Positions 22,576 through 33,004 of a stretch of 64,000 nt of DNA are shown here, piece after piece; within the stretch, counting starts at the first letter, position 1, and each line of letters starts with the position of its first letter. A model generated the notes under the pieces. The model was given only the letters and a program-made list of their open reading frames with translations. It was not told where the DNA came from and made no database searches. The DNA lies in the NCBI GenBank assembly GCA_016715865.1, contig JADJXM010000003.1, forward strand, positions 1 to 64,000, given 5' to 3'. Origin of the DNA: Acidobacteriota bacterium. Its GTDB lineage: Bacteria; Acidobacteriota; Blastocatellia; RBC074. The translations under genes and the position numbers were made by a program.

Positions 22576-23313
22576 TCATTGCCATACTTCCCTGGCTACA
22601 TACCAGGTATGCATTTCAATCACTAATCGGCCGGCTTTGACAGCCGGATCGGACTGAGCGATCGTCATGGCCTGTTCGACCGACTCAGCGGCGATGACGA
22701 AGATGCCGAGCTGCACATCCGACTCCAGGGGGCCGGCGGAGACATAGTTGCCGGCATCGAGTTTTCGGCGGATATCCCAAAGATGGGCAGTCTGTAATCT
22801 CTGAGTTTCGGGCGAACTCGTCGCCGTCCAGTCTGGCCCCTTCTTCAGAAAAGCCAGATAATAGGGAGCCATCGTATATTTCGGATTCGGGTTGGATTTA
22901 ATTTCAGCCAGGAGACGAACGCCGATCCCTTTCGGAGCCCACCAGTTCATGAGGCGAAGCTTGAGTCTGCCCGCCAGAATCGCCGGATCCTGGGCGGCAA
23001 GCGACTCGGCTTCCTTCAATGATGAAGCTTTAAAAACGAAGATGCCTCGCAGGTCGCCATTCCCGGCCATCGGACCGGCAGCCACCAGTTTTCCGACCTC
23101 CGCCATCCGTTTCATGTTGGCCATATGGCCTTCCTGGATTTTCTGAGTTTCAGGTGTTGTTCCGGGCGTCCACTTCGGCCCCCGCTCGAGCATCCCGAAT
23201 TGATATTGATCGAGATCGAATTTCGGAGGGTCCATCGGAACCTGGGGGACCCGATCCTGGCCAAAACCGTATGCCGTCGCAATGATCATTATCCAGACGA
23301 ATATATATTTCAT
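22576..23313 (-). CDS. Exported protein with two YCII-related domains
   Basis: A 245-residue protein with an N-terminal signal peptide (KYIFVWIMIIATAYGFGQ) and two tandem YciI-like (dimeric alpha-beta barrel) domains, about 35-125 and 140-240. Each domain has the same skeleton: a glycine-proline-W lead (RGPKWT and KGPDWT), HMANMKRM or HLWDIRRKL, then VAAGPM or VSAGPL, GIFVFKA or GIFVIAA, and DPAI.AGRL or DPAVKAGRL. YciI-like proteins are usually cytoplasmic and single-domain. The catalytic His of the family is kept only as HM/HL. The function is unknown; it may bind a small periplasmic ligand. Stands between phaR and a small membrane protein. Confidence 0.8.
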   Translation of the reverse strand: MKYIFVWIMIIATAYGFGQDRVPQVPMDPPKFDLDQYQFGMLERGPKWTPGTTPETQKIQEGHMANMKRMAEVGKLVAAGPMAGNGDLRGIFVFKASSLKEAESLAAQDPAILAGRLKLRLMNWWAPKGIGVRLLAEIKSNPNPKYTMAPYYLAFLKKGPDWTATSSPETQRLQTAHLWDIRRKLDAGNYVSAGPLESDVQLGIFVIAAESVEQAMTIAQSDPAVKAGRLVIEMHTWYVAREVWQ

Positions 23314-23362
23314 GACTTGATCCCTGGCTGCTTATCGTTTGATTGATTTTTGACTTTGCCGA

Positions 23363-23392
23363 CGTAGGTCGGCGCTGGGGCGCCGACCTACG
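23363..23392. repeat. Perfect 13-bp hairpin (CGTAGGTCGGCGC)
   Basis: CGTAGGTCGGCGC at 23363-23375 pairs exactly with 23380-23392 around a TGGG tetraloop, in the 85-bp gap between two minus-strand genes. It lacks a U-tract, so it resembles the other intergenic palindromes of this window rather than a standard terminator. Confidence 0.8.
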
Positions 23393-23398
23393 TTGAAT

Positions 23399-23824
<426 letters not shown>

Positions 23825-24081
23825 TGATGGCTCCTTGTGTTTTGGCGATGAGCGCATCGTTTCTGCCCATACGAACGACAGAAAATCCTGCGCCCCCGGG
23901 GTTCAACTGCTTTTCCAAGGTGAATCTACTTGTGGTATGGGAATGTTCCCGAAGTCATTATCCACCTCATGACCATGAATTTCCGCATGTTTTTACAACT
24001 TTTTACACAAGCAGAAAAATGCGGCCCTTCAGGATCTGGACGAATAACCAGAGGGATAATCGACAGGCGAGATCAAAAATC

Positions 24082-24726
24082 TCAAAGTTCCCTGATGCGG
24101 ATATTACGGAATTCGACCAGCGAGCCGTGACCCAGAAATCCGATATGTCCGGAAGACCTTTTCAATCCCGGGTGCTTTTTGAGAACGGCGTCTTCGCGGA
24201 CGGTGCGGAGATCCGCATCGAGGATGATGACGCCATTGAGCGTGACGCGGATGCGGGAGCCATCGGCCATTATCTCCTCAGTGTTCCATTCACCAGCGGG
24301 CTTGAGGAAGCCTGTTCGCGCAGGAATGACATCATAGACCGATCCGTGATGCTGTTCGGATTTTATTTTGCCTTTATACTTTTCGTGGCCGTCATCGAGG
24401 ATCTGAATCTCCATGCCGACGTAGGCAGCGTCGCCCTCTCGAGGCATGCGAATGCCGACACCGTTATTTCCGCCGGGTTCAGTTCGAAATTCGAAACGAA
24501 AGATGAAATTCGAATATTCCCTGTCGGTGAGCAGGTTCCCGCCGCCATCGAGGGGACAGACGAGGATGCCGTCTTTGATGATGTACCCGGATCCGTGCCC
24601 GCGGACGAGCGTCCAACCTTTTGTCGACTTTCCGTCGAAGAGTGAAACGAATCCTTTTTCATCGTTCTGAGCGAAGACTGCTGCCTGAAAGAGCGTTAAT
24701 AATATAATTATCACTGGAACTTTCAT
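24082..24726 (-). CDS. Secreted DUF1080 protein (3-keto-disaccharide hydrolase family)
   Basis: A 214-residue exported protein with a signal peptide (KVPVIIILLTLFQAAVFAQ) and one DUF1080 jelly-roll domain: FVSLFDGKSTKGWTLV, DGILVCPLDGGGNLLT, FIFRFEFRTEPGGNNGVGIR, MEIQILDDG, GSVYDVIPA and VTLNGVIILDADL. Members of this family have been linked to 3-keto-glycoside cleavage and to glycan binding. It stands alone on the minus strand, divergent from the M15 peptidase gene. A second, double-domain DUF1080 protein is encoded at 39864. Confidence 0.88.
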   Translation of the reverse strand: MKVPVIIILLTLFQAAVFAQNDEKGFVSLFDGKSTKGWTLVRGHGSGYIIKDGILVCPLDGGGNLLTDREYSNFIFRFEFRTEPGGNNGVGIRMPREGDAAYVGMEIQILDDGHEKYKGKIKSEQHHGSVYDVIPARTGFLKPAGEWNTEEIMADGSRIRVTLNGVIILDADLRTVREDAVLKKHPGLKRSSGHIGFLGHGSLVEFRNIRIREL

Positions 24727-24940
24727 CCGGATTCCCCTTTTTTCCCTGGTTTTTATATGGATGGCAATTATCCCGTCGCTATTAACGAGATCGATCCTTG
24801 CGAGTATAGCACTTACACGCCGGACTGGAAGTCATGGTGACAAATCAGATGAACGACTTGCGCATAATTGATTCGCCCGTTAACATCAATATCCCCGATT
24901 AAATCAAGATATAAAATAATCTGTAATTGCAAGGATGAGG

Positions 24941-25753
24941 ATGTATCGAAAGAAATACTTTGCAACGCTCTGTCTGGCAGCGCTGATTCTTTGTTGTCAC
25001 GGAAATGCCGTACCGATGAAGGGCGCCGGGATGAACAGCTTCGAGACGGCGGCGACGCGGAATGCGCAGCTTCGCATTCAGTTGAGCTGGCATTTTGGCG
25101 GGAAGTCTCAACGTGGATGGAATCTCTATGTGCCGTTGATCAGCCGGCTGATCGAGGCCGAGGCCGACCCGGACAGCCCTGAGTTCGCAAGAGGCGTCTA
25201 CCGGTGGCAGCAGGATGTCGGTCTGCAGCCCGACGGAATCGTGGATCAGGAGACCTGGATGAAGATGGTCGCGACGTTTCAGTCGCAGCGAATGAAATTC
25301 AGGCAGGCGGCTACGCCTGAGAACCTTTTTCAGGCGCCGGTGGCAGATTTTTATGATCCCACGAGGTCCGATGATCTGAGACTGGTAGACAGGGTGGCGT
25401 ACGATGCATACAAACGAATGATCAGTGCGGCGCAGGCTGAATTAGGCCCGGCATCGAAATCAAATTCCGGCATCTGGCTGAAAATCATCTCGGCGTATCG
25501 TTCACCCGCCTATCAGGCGGCGCTTCGCCGGCGCTCTCCGAATTCGGGTCGGGCCGGTCTGGCGATGAGAAGCCCGCATTTCTCCGGGCGCGCTCTGGAT
25601 CTCTATGTCGGCGGCGAGCCGGTCAGCACTGCCGATGCAAATCGTCGGATCCAGGTCAGTCAGCCCGTCTATCAATGGCTGGTCCGCAACGCTGCCAGGT
25701 TCGGCTTCTATCCCTATTTTTACGAACCCTGGCACTGGGAATACCGCGGATGA
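24941..25753 (+). CDS. Exported M15-family peptidase (VanY-like) with peptidoglycan-binding region
   Basis: A 270-residue exported protein: signal segment (residues 5-22), a peptidoglycan-binding-like region (about 63-110, including RGVYRWQQDVGLQPDGIVDQ) and a C-terminal D,D-carboxypeptidase domain. Zinc-site motif SPHFSGRALD at 211-220 (H213, D220) and E262-PW-H265 in EPWHWEY are intact, as is the ISAYRSPAYQ segment. It would trim the terminal D-Ala or cross-link stems in the periplasm. ATG 24941 is preferred because AAGG sits six bases upstream, although an in-frame ATG at 24935 overlaps it. Its stop overlaps the start of an L,D-transpeptidase, so the two act together. Confidence 0.88.
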   Translation: MYRKKYFATLCLAALILCCHGNAVPMKGAGMNSFETAATRNAQLRIQLSWHFGGKSQRGWNLYVPLISRLIEAEADPDSPEFARGVYRWQQDVGLQPDGIVDQETWMKMVATFQSQRMKFRQAATPENLFQAPVADFYDPTRSDDLRLVDRVAYDAYKRMISAAQAELGPASKSNSGIWLKIISAYRSPAYQAALRRRSPNSGRAGLAMRSPHFSGRALDLYVGGEPVSTADANRRIQVSQPVYQWLVRNAARFGFYPYFYEPWHWEYRG

Positions 25754-26481
25754 ACCGGTCTTTCCTCAGGATTATAGCCATATGCGGAGTTCTCGCCTTG
25801 CTGCTGTCGGGCGTTTTGGCGCAGGTCAAGCAAAAGCAGGTGAAACCGGCAGTAAAGCCGCCGGCGATCACTGCTCAAGAGAACCTCACGGCCCGCCTGC
25901 AACTCTCGGAGCTCGGCTATTTCATCGATCTCAAGGCGAAGGGAAATGATGCATCGCTCAAGCATGCCCTGTATGCTTTTCAAAAGATCGAAGGGCGGCC
26001 TCGAACCGGCGTGCTGACAAGGGATGAGATGGCTGCAATCGCAGTCGCGAATGCTCCGCAGCCGATCGAGACCGGATACACCCACATCGAAATCGATCTC
26101 TGCAAACAGGTGCTTTTCGTATTTGATGCAGTTGCCGGAACGACAAAGGTCATGCACGTTTCAACGGGATCGGGCGAATGTTTCACCGAAGGTGGACGGA
26201 CGCGCCGCGCGATCACTCCCACCGGCAGATATAAAATTGTCCGCAAGATCAGCGGCTGGCGTAAAAGCCCGCTCGGACTGCTCTACTATCCGAGCTATTT
26301 TTTCGATGGTGTGGCGATACACGGAAATCCGGCGGTACCGCCAAAGCCTGCATCGCACGGTTGTGTGCGGATTCCGATGTTCGCCGCAAAGGAGTTCTTC
26401 GAGTTCGCCGTCCTGGAGATGCCTGTCTACATTTACGATTCCAGTCCGGTGCCGTCTCCGCCCCCGGAACCCTGTTCTTAG
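25750..26481 (+). CDS. L,D-transpeptidase (YkuD) with N-terminal peptidoglycan-binding domain
   Basis: A 243-residue exported cross-linking or anchoring enzyme. A signal/anchor lies at residues 5-24, a PG_binding_1-like domain at about 46-95 (LQLSELGYFID, RTGVLTRDEMAAI) and the YkuD domain at 108-235. Catalytic C205 and H203 are in the motif HGNP..SHGCVRIP with H191 upstream. The ATG overlaps the TGA of the M15 peptidase (ATGA), implying translational coupling: carboxypeptidase trimming generates the tetrapeptide stems used by L,D-transpeptidases. The stop TAG is the first triplet of a TTTCCAG repeat arm. Confidence 0.92.
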   Translation: MNRSFLRIIAICGVLALLLSGVLAQVKQKQVKPAVKPPAITAQENLTARLQLSELGYFIDLKAKGNDASLKHALYAFQKIEGRPRTGVLTRDEMAAIAVANAPQPIETGYTHIEIDLCKQVLFVFDAVAGTTKVMHVSTGSGECFTEGGRTRRAITPTGRYKIVRKISGWRKSPLGLLYYPSYFFDGVAIHGNPAVPPKPASHGCVRIPMFAAKEFFEFAVLEMPVYIYDSSPVPSPPPEPCS

Positions 26482-26636
26482 TTTCCAGAGAAGAAGTTTC
26501 CAGTTTCCAGTGGAAGAAGTCTAAAGCTTTATAATATGAACCTGACTCTCAACACTTTGGACAGAAAACTTGAAAAGCAAGATATGAATTCTGGCAACTT
26601 CTTCCACTGGAAACTGGAAACTTCTTCTCTGGAAAC
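26481..26636. repeat. Perfect 39-bp inverted repeat of TTTCCAG units
   Basis: GTTTCCAGAGAAGAAG plus TTTCCAGTTTCCAG and GGAAGAAG (26481-26519) is repeated exactly inverted at 26598-26636, with a 78-base spacer that contains TATAAT. The two arms are identical over all 39 bases. The left edge is the stop codon of the L,D-transpeptidase gene. Confidence 0.95.
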
Positions 26637-26660
26637 TATACCTGTGGTTAAGCAGTTACT

Positions 26661-27926
<1,266 letters not shown>

Positions 27927-28047
27927 GTAATAGAGCGCGCTACATTTAATCAAGCTCACCTAAAAACATGTAACCAAAATGGCCGATTTCACGACTATAT
28001 AAACGTGCAAGACGATATATCAGCACGCTGTATTATTGCGGATGCGA

Positions 28048-28076
28048 GCCGGATCATTAAGCACGACTGATCCGGC
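28048..28076 (+). promoter_or_regulatory. Hairpin upstream of the ECF sigma gene
   Basis: GCCGGATCA pairs perfectly with TGATCCGGC around an 11-base loop, about 40 bp before the sigma factor start. No U-tract follows, so it may be an operator or leader element rather than a terminator. Confidence 0.5.
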
Positions 28077-28114
28077 GAATTGAGTGGTAACGAACCGGAT
28101 CGTGAAAAACTCTG

Positions 28115-28771
<657 letters not shown>

Positions 28772-28794
28772 CTACTTTAGTAAGGGGTATTGCG

Positions 28795-29220
28795 ATGTGG
28801 AACAGAAAAAAGACCCACATTGATAACGAAAAACTGGATCGTTTCGGTGAAGAGCTCTTGCACGCCATGGAAGCGACCAGCCATGAAATCAGCACGGCGG
28901 CCAATTCGCCATTTCTATATCGACGTATCCGAGTACGGATCGAAGAGGAAGAACGGCGACGTGCGACAGAGCGCAATCAATGGTTCGTGCTGCTTTCTGG
29001 CGTGAAGCACGCCATTCCGGTTTTGACGACCATAGCTGCGATCACAATCGGGATCGTCATGTTCGATTCAGTGCAAGTGGGACAGTCGGGCGGGCGTAAC
29101 GCAAATGGCGGCCTGATTATTGTCAATGATGAGCTGCCGGCTTTGTCGAGCGACGAGATGATCGCTTCTTTCGTTGGCTGGCAGGACGCCCAGCAGAATC
29201 AAGGCAGGGATGACCGATGA
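28795..29220 (+). CDS. Single-pass membrane protein, probable anti-sigma factor
   Basis: A 141-residue protein with a charged cytoplasmic N-terminus (1-65), one membrane helix at about 73-92 (AIPVLTTIAAITIGIVMF) and a short periplasmic tail. No zinc motif is visible. Location immediately after an ECF sigma gene (23 bp) and before a Spy-like gene, sharing an ATGA overlap, points to an anti-sigma role. Sequence alone gives no family name. Confidence 0.7.
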   Translation: MWNRKKTHIDNEKLDRFGEELLHAMEATSHEISTAANSPFLYRRIRVRIEEEERRRATERNQWFVLLSGVKHAIPVLTTIAAITIGIVMFDSVQVGQSGGRNANGGLIIVNDELPALSSDEMIASFVGWQDAQQNQGRDDR

Positions 29221-29621
29221 AAACTCAGGGAAAAGTAAAATTTCAGGTCTGGTTGATGATCTTTCTGGTATTTATACTCGGCGGGGTCACTGGAGCGTCG
29301 ATCGACCACCTGTATAATACCAAATACGGCTCCTCCAGATCAGGCCCGCCGCCCGGCAGCAGGCGCCAGGCGATGATTGAGAACATGCGCCGTGATCTGA
29401 ATTTGAGTGAGGATCAGGTCAAACAGGTCCGCCAGGTTTTCGAAGAGACGCGAAAGGAATCCCAGCGGCGCAGCGCCGTGGAATGCCCAGTCTTCAACGA
29501 AATGCGAGAAAAGACCCGCCAAAACATTCGCGCCGTGCTGAATCCAGAGCAGCAGCAAAAGTACGACGCAATCAACGCGAAACATGACGCCGAGCGTTCA
29601 AATCAAAAGAACGCCAGATAA
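29217..29621 (+). CDS. Periplasmic Spy/CpxP/CnrX-like sensor protein
   Basis: A 134-residue protein with an N-terminal membrane anchor (about 9-28) and a helical periplasmic domain: RRDLNLSEDQVKQVRQVFEE (58-77) and VLNPEQQQKYDAI (106-118), the LTxxQ-type hairpin of Spy, CpxP, ZraP and CnrX. Such proteins bind metal ions or misfolded protein and modulate sigma/anti-sigma signalling. A cysteine in VECPVFNEM and few histidines are present, so metal specificity is unclear. Start overlaps the preceding stop by 4 bp. Last gene of the sigma cassette. Confidence 0.82.
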   Translation: MKTQGKVKFQVWLMIFLVFILGGVTGASIDHLYNTKYGSSRSGPPPGSRRQAMIENMRRDLNLSEDQVKQVRQVFEETRKESQRRSAVECPVFNEMREKTRQNIRAVLNPEQQQKYDAINAKHDAERSNQKNAR

Positions 29622-29750
29622 GGCAGATCTGTTTTTGTGCTCTCGCCGCATTTTTTATTATGGCCGGTCTTATTGACCGGCCATTCTGCACCTAGCCGTT
29701 GCGGCAACTATTCAACCATTTGAATATTGAATATCAATCGAAGGGCATAT

Positions 29751-30785
29751 ATGAGAAAAGCGCTGTTCACGATCTGTATCTGCATACTCTTGACGACGCC
29801 GGGGAATGCGCAGGATAAGCCCGCACCTGAAATCAGCCGGATTGCACGCGCCAATGAGATCATCAGACTGGCAAAGGAAGCAATAGGCGGACAGGAGAAC
29901 CTGGACTCTGTCAAAAGCCTTCAAATCAACGGTGAATTGATCATTCCCCTGGGAAGCAGACAGATGAAAGGCAATCTGAAGATCGACATGCTGATGCCCG
30001 ACAGGTATTTGCGCACCACGAAAACATATCTTGGACAAATTGAGATGACCCGCGTCGAGGCGGTCAATGGGGATGAAATCTGGTCGGACAGTAAGCGATC
30101 GATGATCTCATCTCCGAGCGTCGATTCGATGGGCGGAGGTATGGGCGGAAGAGGAGGCGGTCGCGGCGGGGGCATGGGCTCAGGCGATAGCGGAATGGGA
30201 GGAGGCGGAGGCGGCCTGGGTGGAGGACGCGGTGGCGGAATGAGTGGTGGCATGGGTGGCATGGGAGGAGGCGCGCAAGGCAGGCGTCCGGGTGCCGGAC
30301 AGGGAACGATCCTTGATGCTTCGCCGGAAGCGAGAGCTGCCGTAGAACGGCAGATTCGAGGCGATTACACCCGAATCATGCTGGCCTTGCTGCTCTCGTC
30401 TCCGGATGCGAACGATTATTCCTTCAGCTATGAAAATGAACTGCAGGCACGGGACGGCAAGGTCGATGTCCTGAAGGTGCTCGGTCCGGATGGTTTCGCA
30501 ATGTGGATGTTGTTCGATCAAAGAACGCATCTCCCCTGGATGATGAATTTCGCATCTCCCGCAATGAGGGTTACGAGGGATCAATCAAACGAAGACGAAA
30601 ACGGCGAGCCGAAAATGGTCGATGTCCAATTTTTCATCGCCGATCACAAACAGGAAGGCAAGCTGTTGCTCCCTCACAAGATCGTCAAATCAAGCAACGG
30701 TCAGACCATAGAGGAATGGACCCTCAAAAAATTCAAGCTCAATTCGAACCTTTCCCTCAAAAACTTCGAAAAGAAGGGGAAATAG
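29751..30785 (+). CDS. Exported protein with Gly/Met-rich insert, outer-membrane lipoprotein-sorting-like
   Basis: A 344-residue secreted protein: signal peptide (RKALFTICICILLTTPGNAQ), an N-terminal beta-rich region (AIGGQENLDSVKSLQINGEL, MLMPDRYLRTT), a long glycine/methionine-rich insert (about 126-190, repeats of GGGMGG and GGRGGG) and a C-terminal beta domain ending KFKLNSNLSLKNFEKKGK. The two flanking parts resemble LolA/DUF4292-like lipid-binding sheets, an uncertain match. ATG 29751 has AAGGG upstream; a TTG at 29727 is open. It may belong to the stress regulon of the adjacent sigma factor. Stop TAG is followed at once by a GTGATGA heptamer array. Confidence 0.7.
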   Translation: MRKALFTICICILLTTPGNAQDKPAPEISRIARANEIIRLAKEAIGGQENLDSVKSLQINGELIIPLGSRQMKGNLKIDMLMPDRYLRTTKTYLGQIEMTRVEAVNGDEIWSDSKRSMISSPSVDSMGGGMGGRGGGRGGGMGSGDSGMGGGGGGLGGGRGGGMSGGMGGMGGGAQGRRPGAGQGTILDASPEARAAVERQIRGDYTRIMLALLLSSPDANDYSFSYENELQARDGKVDVLKVLGPDGFAMWMLFDQRTHLPWMMNFASPAMRVTRDQSNEDENGEPKMVDVQFFIADHKQEGKLLLPHKIVKSSNGQTIEEWTLKKFKLNSNLSLKNFEKKGK

Positions 30786-30920
30786 TGATAAGTGATGAGT
30801 GACGAGTGATGAGAGTTCCAATATCTTGATCGGTCCCTCATTCGTTCTCCATCACCCATCACTGTTCACTTATCACTCATCACTGTTCACTTATCACTGT
30901 TCACTCATCACTCATCACTA
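30783..30920. repeat. Inverted GTGATGA/TCATCAC heptamer arrays
   Basis: Left arm (30783-30813) has GTGATAA, GTGATGA, GTGACGA and GTGATGA units; the longer right arm (30847-30920) has TCATCAC, TTATCAC and TGTTCAC units. TGA triplets of the right arm form the phosphoribosyltransferase stop codon, and the stop of the upstream gene lies at the left edge. Confidence 0.85.
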
Positions 30921-31560
30921 CTGCCCCTTTTTCCAGTAATTGCTGAACTTCCTGATCGGTAGTCTGACTGAAATCGAAATAGACCTGTCCGACGGCGTAA
31001 AACGGTTCGGGCGATTCAATGCAAAGGCATCCGACATTCTGAAACATGGCCTCGATCTCGCGGCAGGCTGAAGGTGGGGCGACAGGGACAGCCACCTGGA
31101 TGCGAGCCGGATGAAGTCGCTCCAATCCCATAATGGCTGCGCGCATGCTGCTTCCGGTCGCCAGTCCGTCATCGACCAGAATGATCGTCTTTCCTTCCAG
31201 CTGAGGCGCAGGCCTGCCACCTCGATAAAGAGCTTCACGTCTTTCCAGCTCGGCTTGTTCACGTTCTACCGCCTTGTCGATGGCTTCCTGAGATATGTTC
31301 AGATAATCCATGACATCGTTATTGAAGACGCAAACCCCGCCGCTCGAGATTGCGCCCATAGCCAGTTCTTCCTGCCCTGGGACGCCGAGTTTGCGAACCA
31401 GCATGACATCGAGCGGAAGTTTCAGTTTACGGGCCACCTCAAAAGCCACCGGAACGCCTCCGCGAGGCAGACCAAGAATGATCGTATCAGGCTGCCCGGC
31501 ATAATCATGCAGCTTCTCAGCCAATTGCTTACCGGCATCTGATCGATTTAAATAGGTCAT
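30901..31560 (-). CDS. Phosphoribosyltransferase-family protein
   Basis: A 219-residue protein with the PRTase fold: PRGGVPVAFEVAR (32-44), the PRPP-binding VDDGLATGSS (129-138) and AVPVAPP (about 155-161). Members of this 'predicted phosphoribosyltransferase' type often accompany dienelactone hydrolases and have no settled substrate. It overlaps trxC by 4 bp (ATGA), so it is the downstream gene of a two-gene operon. The last residues VVMSDE and the stop codon are encoded by the GTGATGA repeat, meaning the natural C-terminus has been modified by the repeat. Confidence 0.85.
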   Translation of the reverse strand: MTYLNRSDAGKQLAEKLHDYAGQPDTIILGLPRGGVPVAFEVARKLKLPLDVMLVRKLGVPGQEELAMGAISSGGVCVFNNDVMDYLNISQEAIDKAVEREQAELERREALYRGGRPAPQLEGKTIILVDDGLATGSSMRAAIMGLERLHPARIQVAVPVAPPSACREIEAMFQNVGCLCIESPEPFYAVGQVYFDFSQTTDQEVQQLLEKGAVVMSDE

Positions 31561-32006
31561 GATCTTGAATTGAGAGTTGCATTAAGCTGGCGCAGGATCT
31601 CTGCCTTGGGTACGGCGCCGACAATACGTCCGATTTCATTTCCTCCCCGGAGAATCAGCATCGTCGGAATGGTGCGCACGCCGAAGCGTCCCGCCGTCAT
31701 CGGATTTTCATCGACATTCAGCTTGGCGACCGTGACACGCCCCGCCAGTTCAACTGCCAGTTCATCGATAACAGGTCCCAGCATGACGCAAGGGCCGCAC
31801 CATGCCGCCCACATATCGAGCAAAACCGGCAATGGCGAACCACCGGCGATCTGTGCGAAGTTCGCATCTGTGACTTTGACCGGCTCGGTCGAATGAAACA
31901 GCGGCGCCTTGCATTTCCCGCAAACCGGTCGAAGACTTTTACTGAGCGCTTCTTCGGACAGTCGATTGGTCGAGCCACAGACTGGACAACGTACCAAATG
32001 AGTCAC
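31557..32006 (-). CDS. trxC: Thioredoxin 2 (zinc-ribbon thioredoxin)
   Basis: A 149-residue cytoplasmic thioredoxin with an N-terminal zinc ribbon (C7-x2-C10 and C29-x2-C32) and a thioredoxin domain bearing W69-C70-G-P-C73. The start is GTG at 32006: AAGGAGG lies just upstream and the alternative ATG in the next frame reads into a stop at once. TrxC proteins reduce disulphides under oxidative stress. It is the first gene of a pair with a phosphoribosyltransferase. Confidence 0.93.
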   Translation of the reverse strand: MTHLVRCPVCGSTNRLSEEALSKSLRPVCGKCKAPLFHSTEPVKVTDANFAQIAGGSPLPVLLDMWAAWCGPCVMLGPVIDELAVELAGRVTVAKLNVDENPMTAGRFGVRTIPTMLILRGGNEIGRIVGAVPKAEILRQLNATLNSRS

Positions 32007-32244
32007 ATTACCTCCTTAAACAAAAACTTCCCCAAAATTGCGGAAATTCTCCCATTCGATGGCCGTTTATGATTGACCTCATCAGGGTTTACCGGCCACT
32101 ATGAAAAACTCGCAAATGCTATACCTTAACCGAATCCCCAAACCAATGCAGTCTTTACAGGTGGTTTTATATGAGACTACCTGAAAGTCTGGCAGCAATT
32201 TTGCAGCATGAAAACAGCGGGTGACGGCGGTGTCAAAATCCGGG

Positions 32245-32991
<747 letters not shown>

Positions 32992-33004
32992 GGTTGCAAC
33001 TGAG

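Noticed and set aside
30783..30920. Possible CRISPR array (short repeats)
   Set aside because: Units are seven bases with no spacers, and no cas genes occur in the window.
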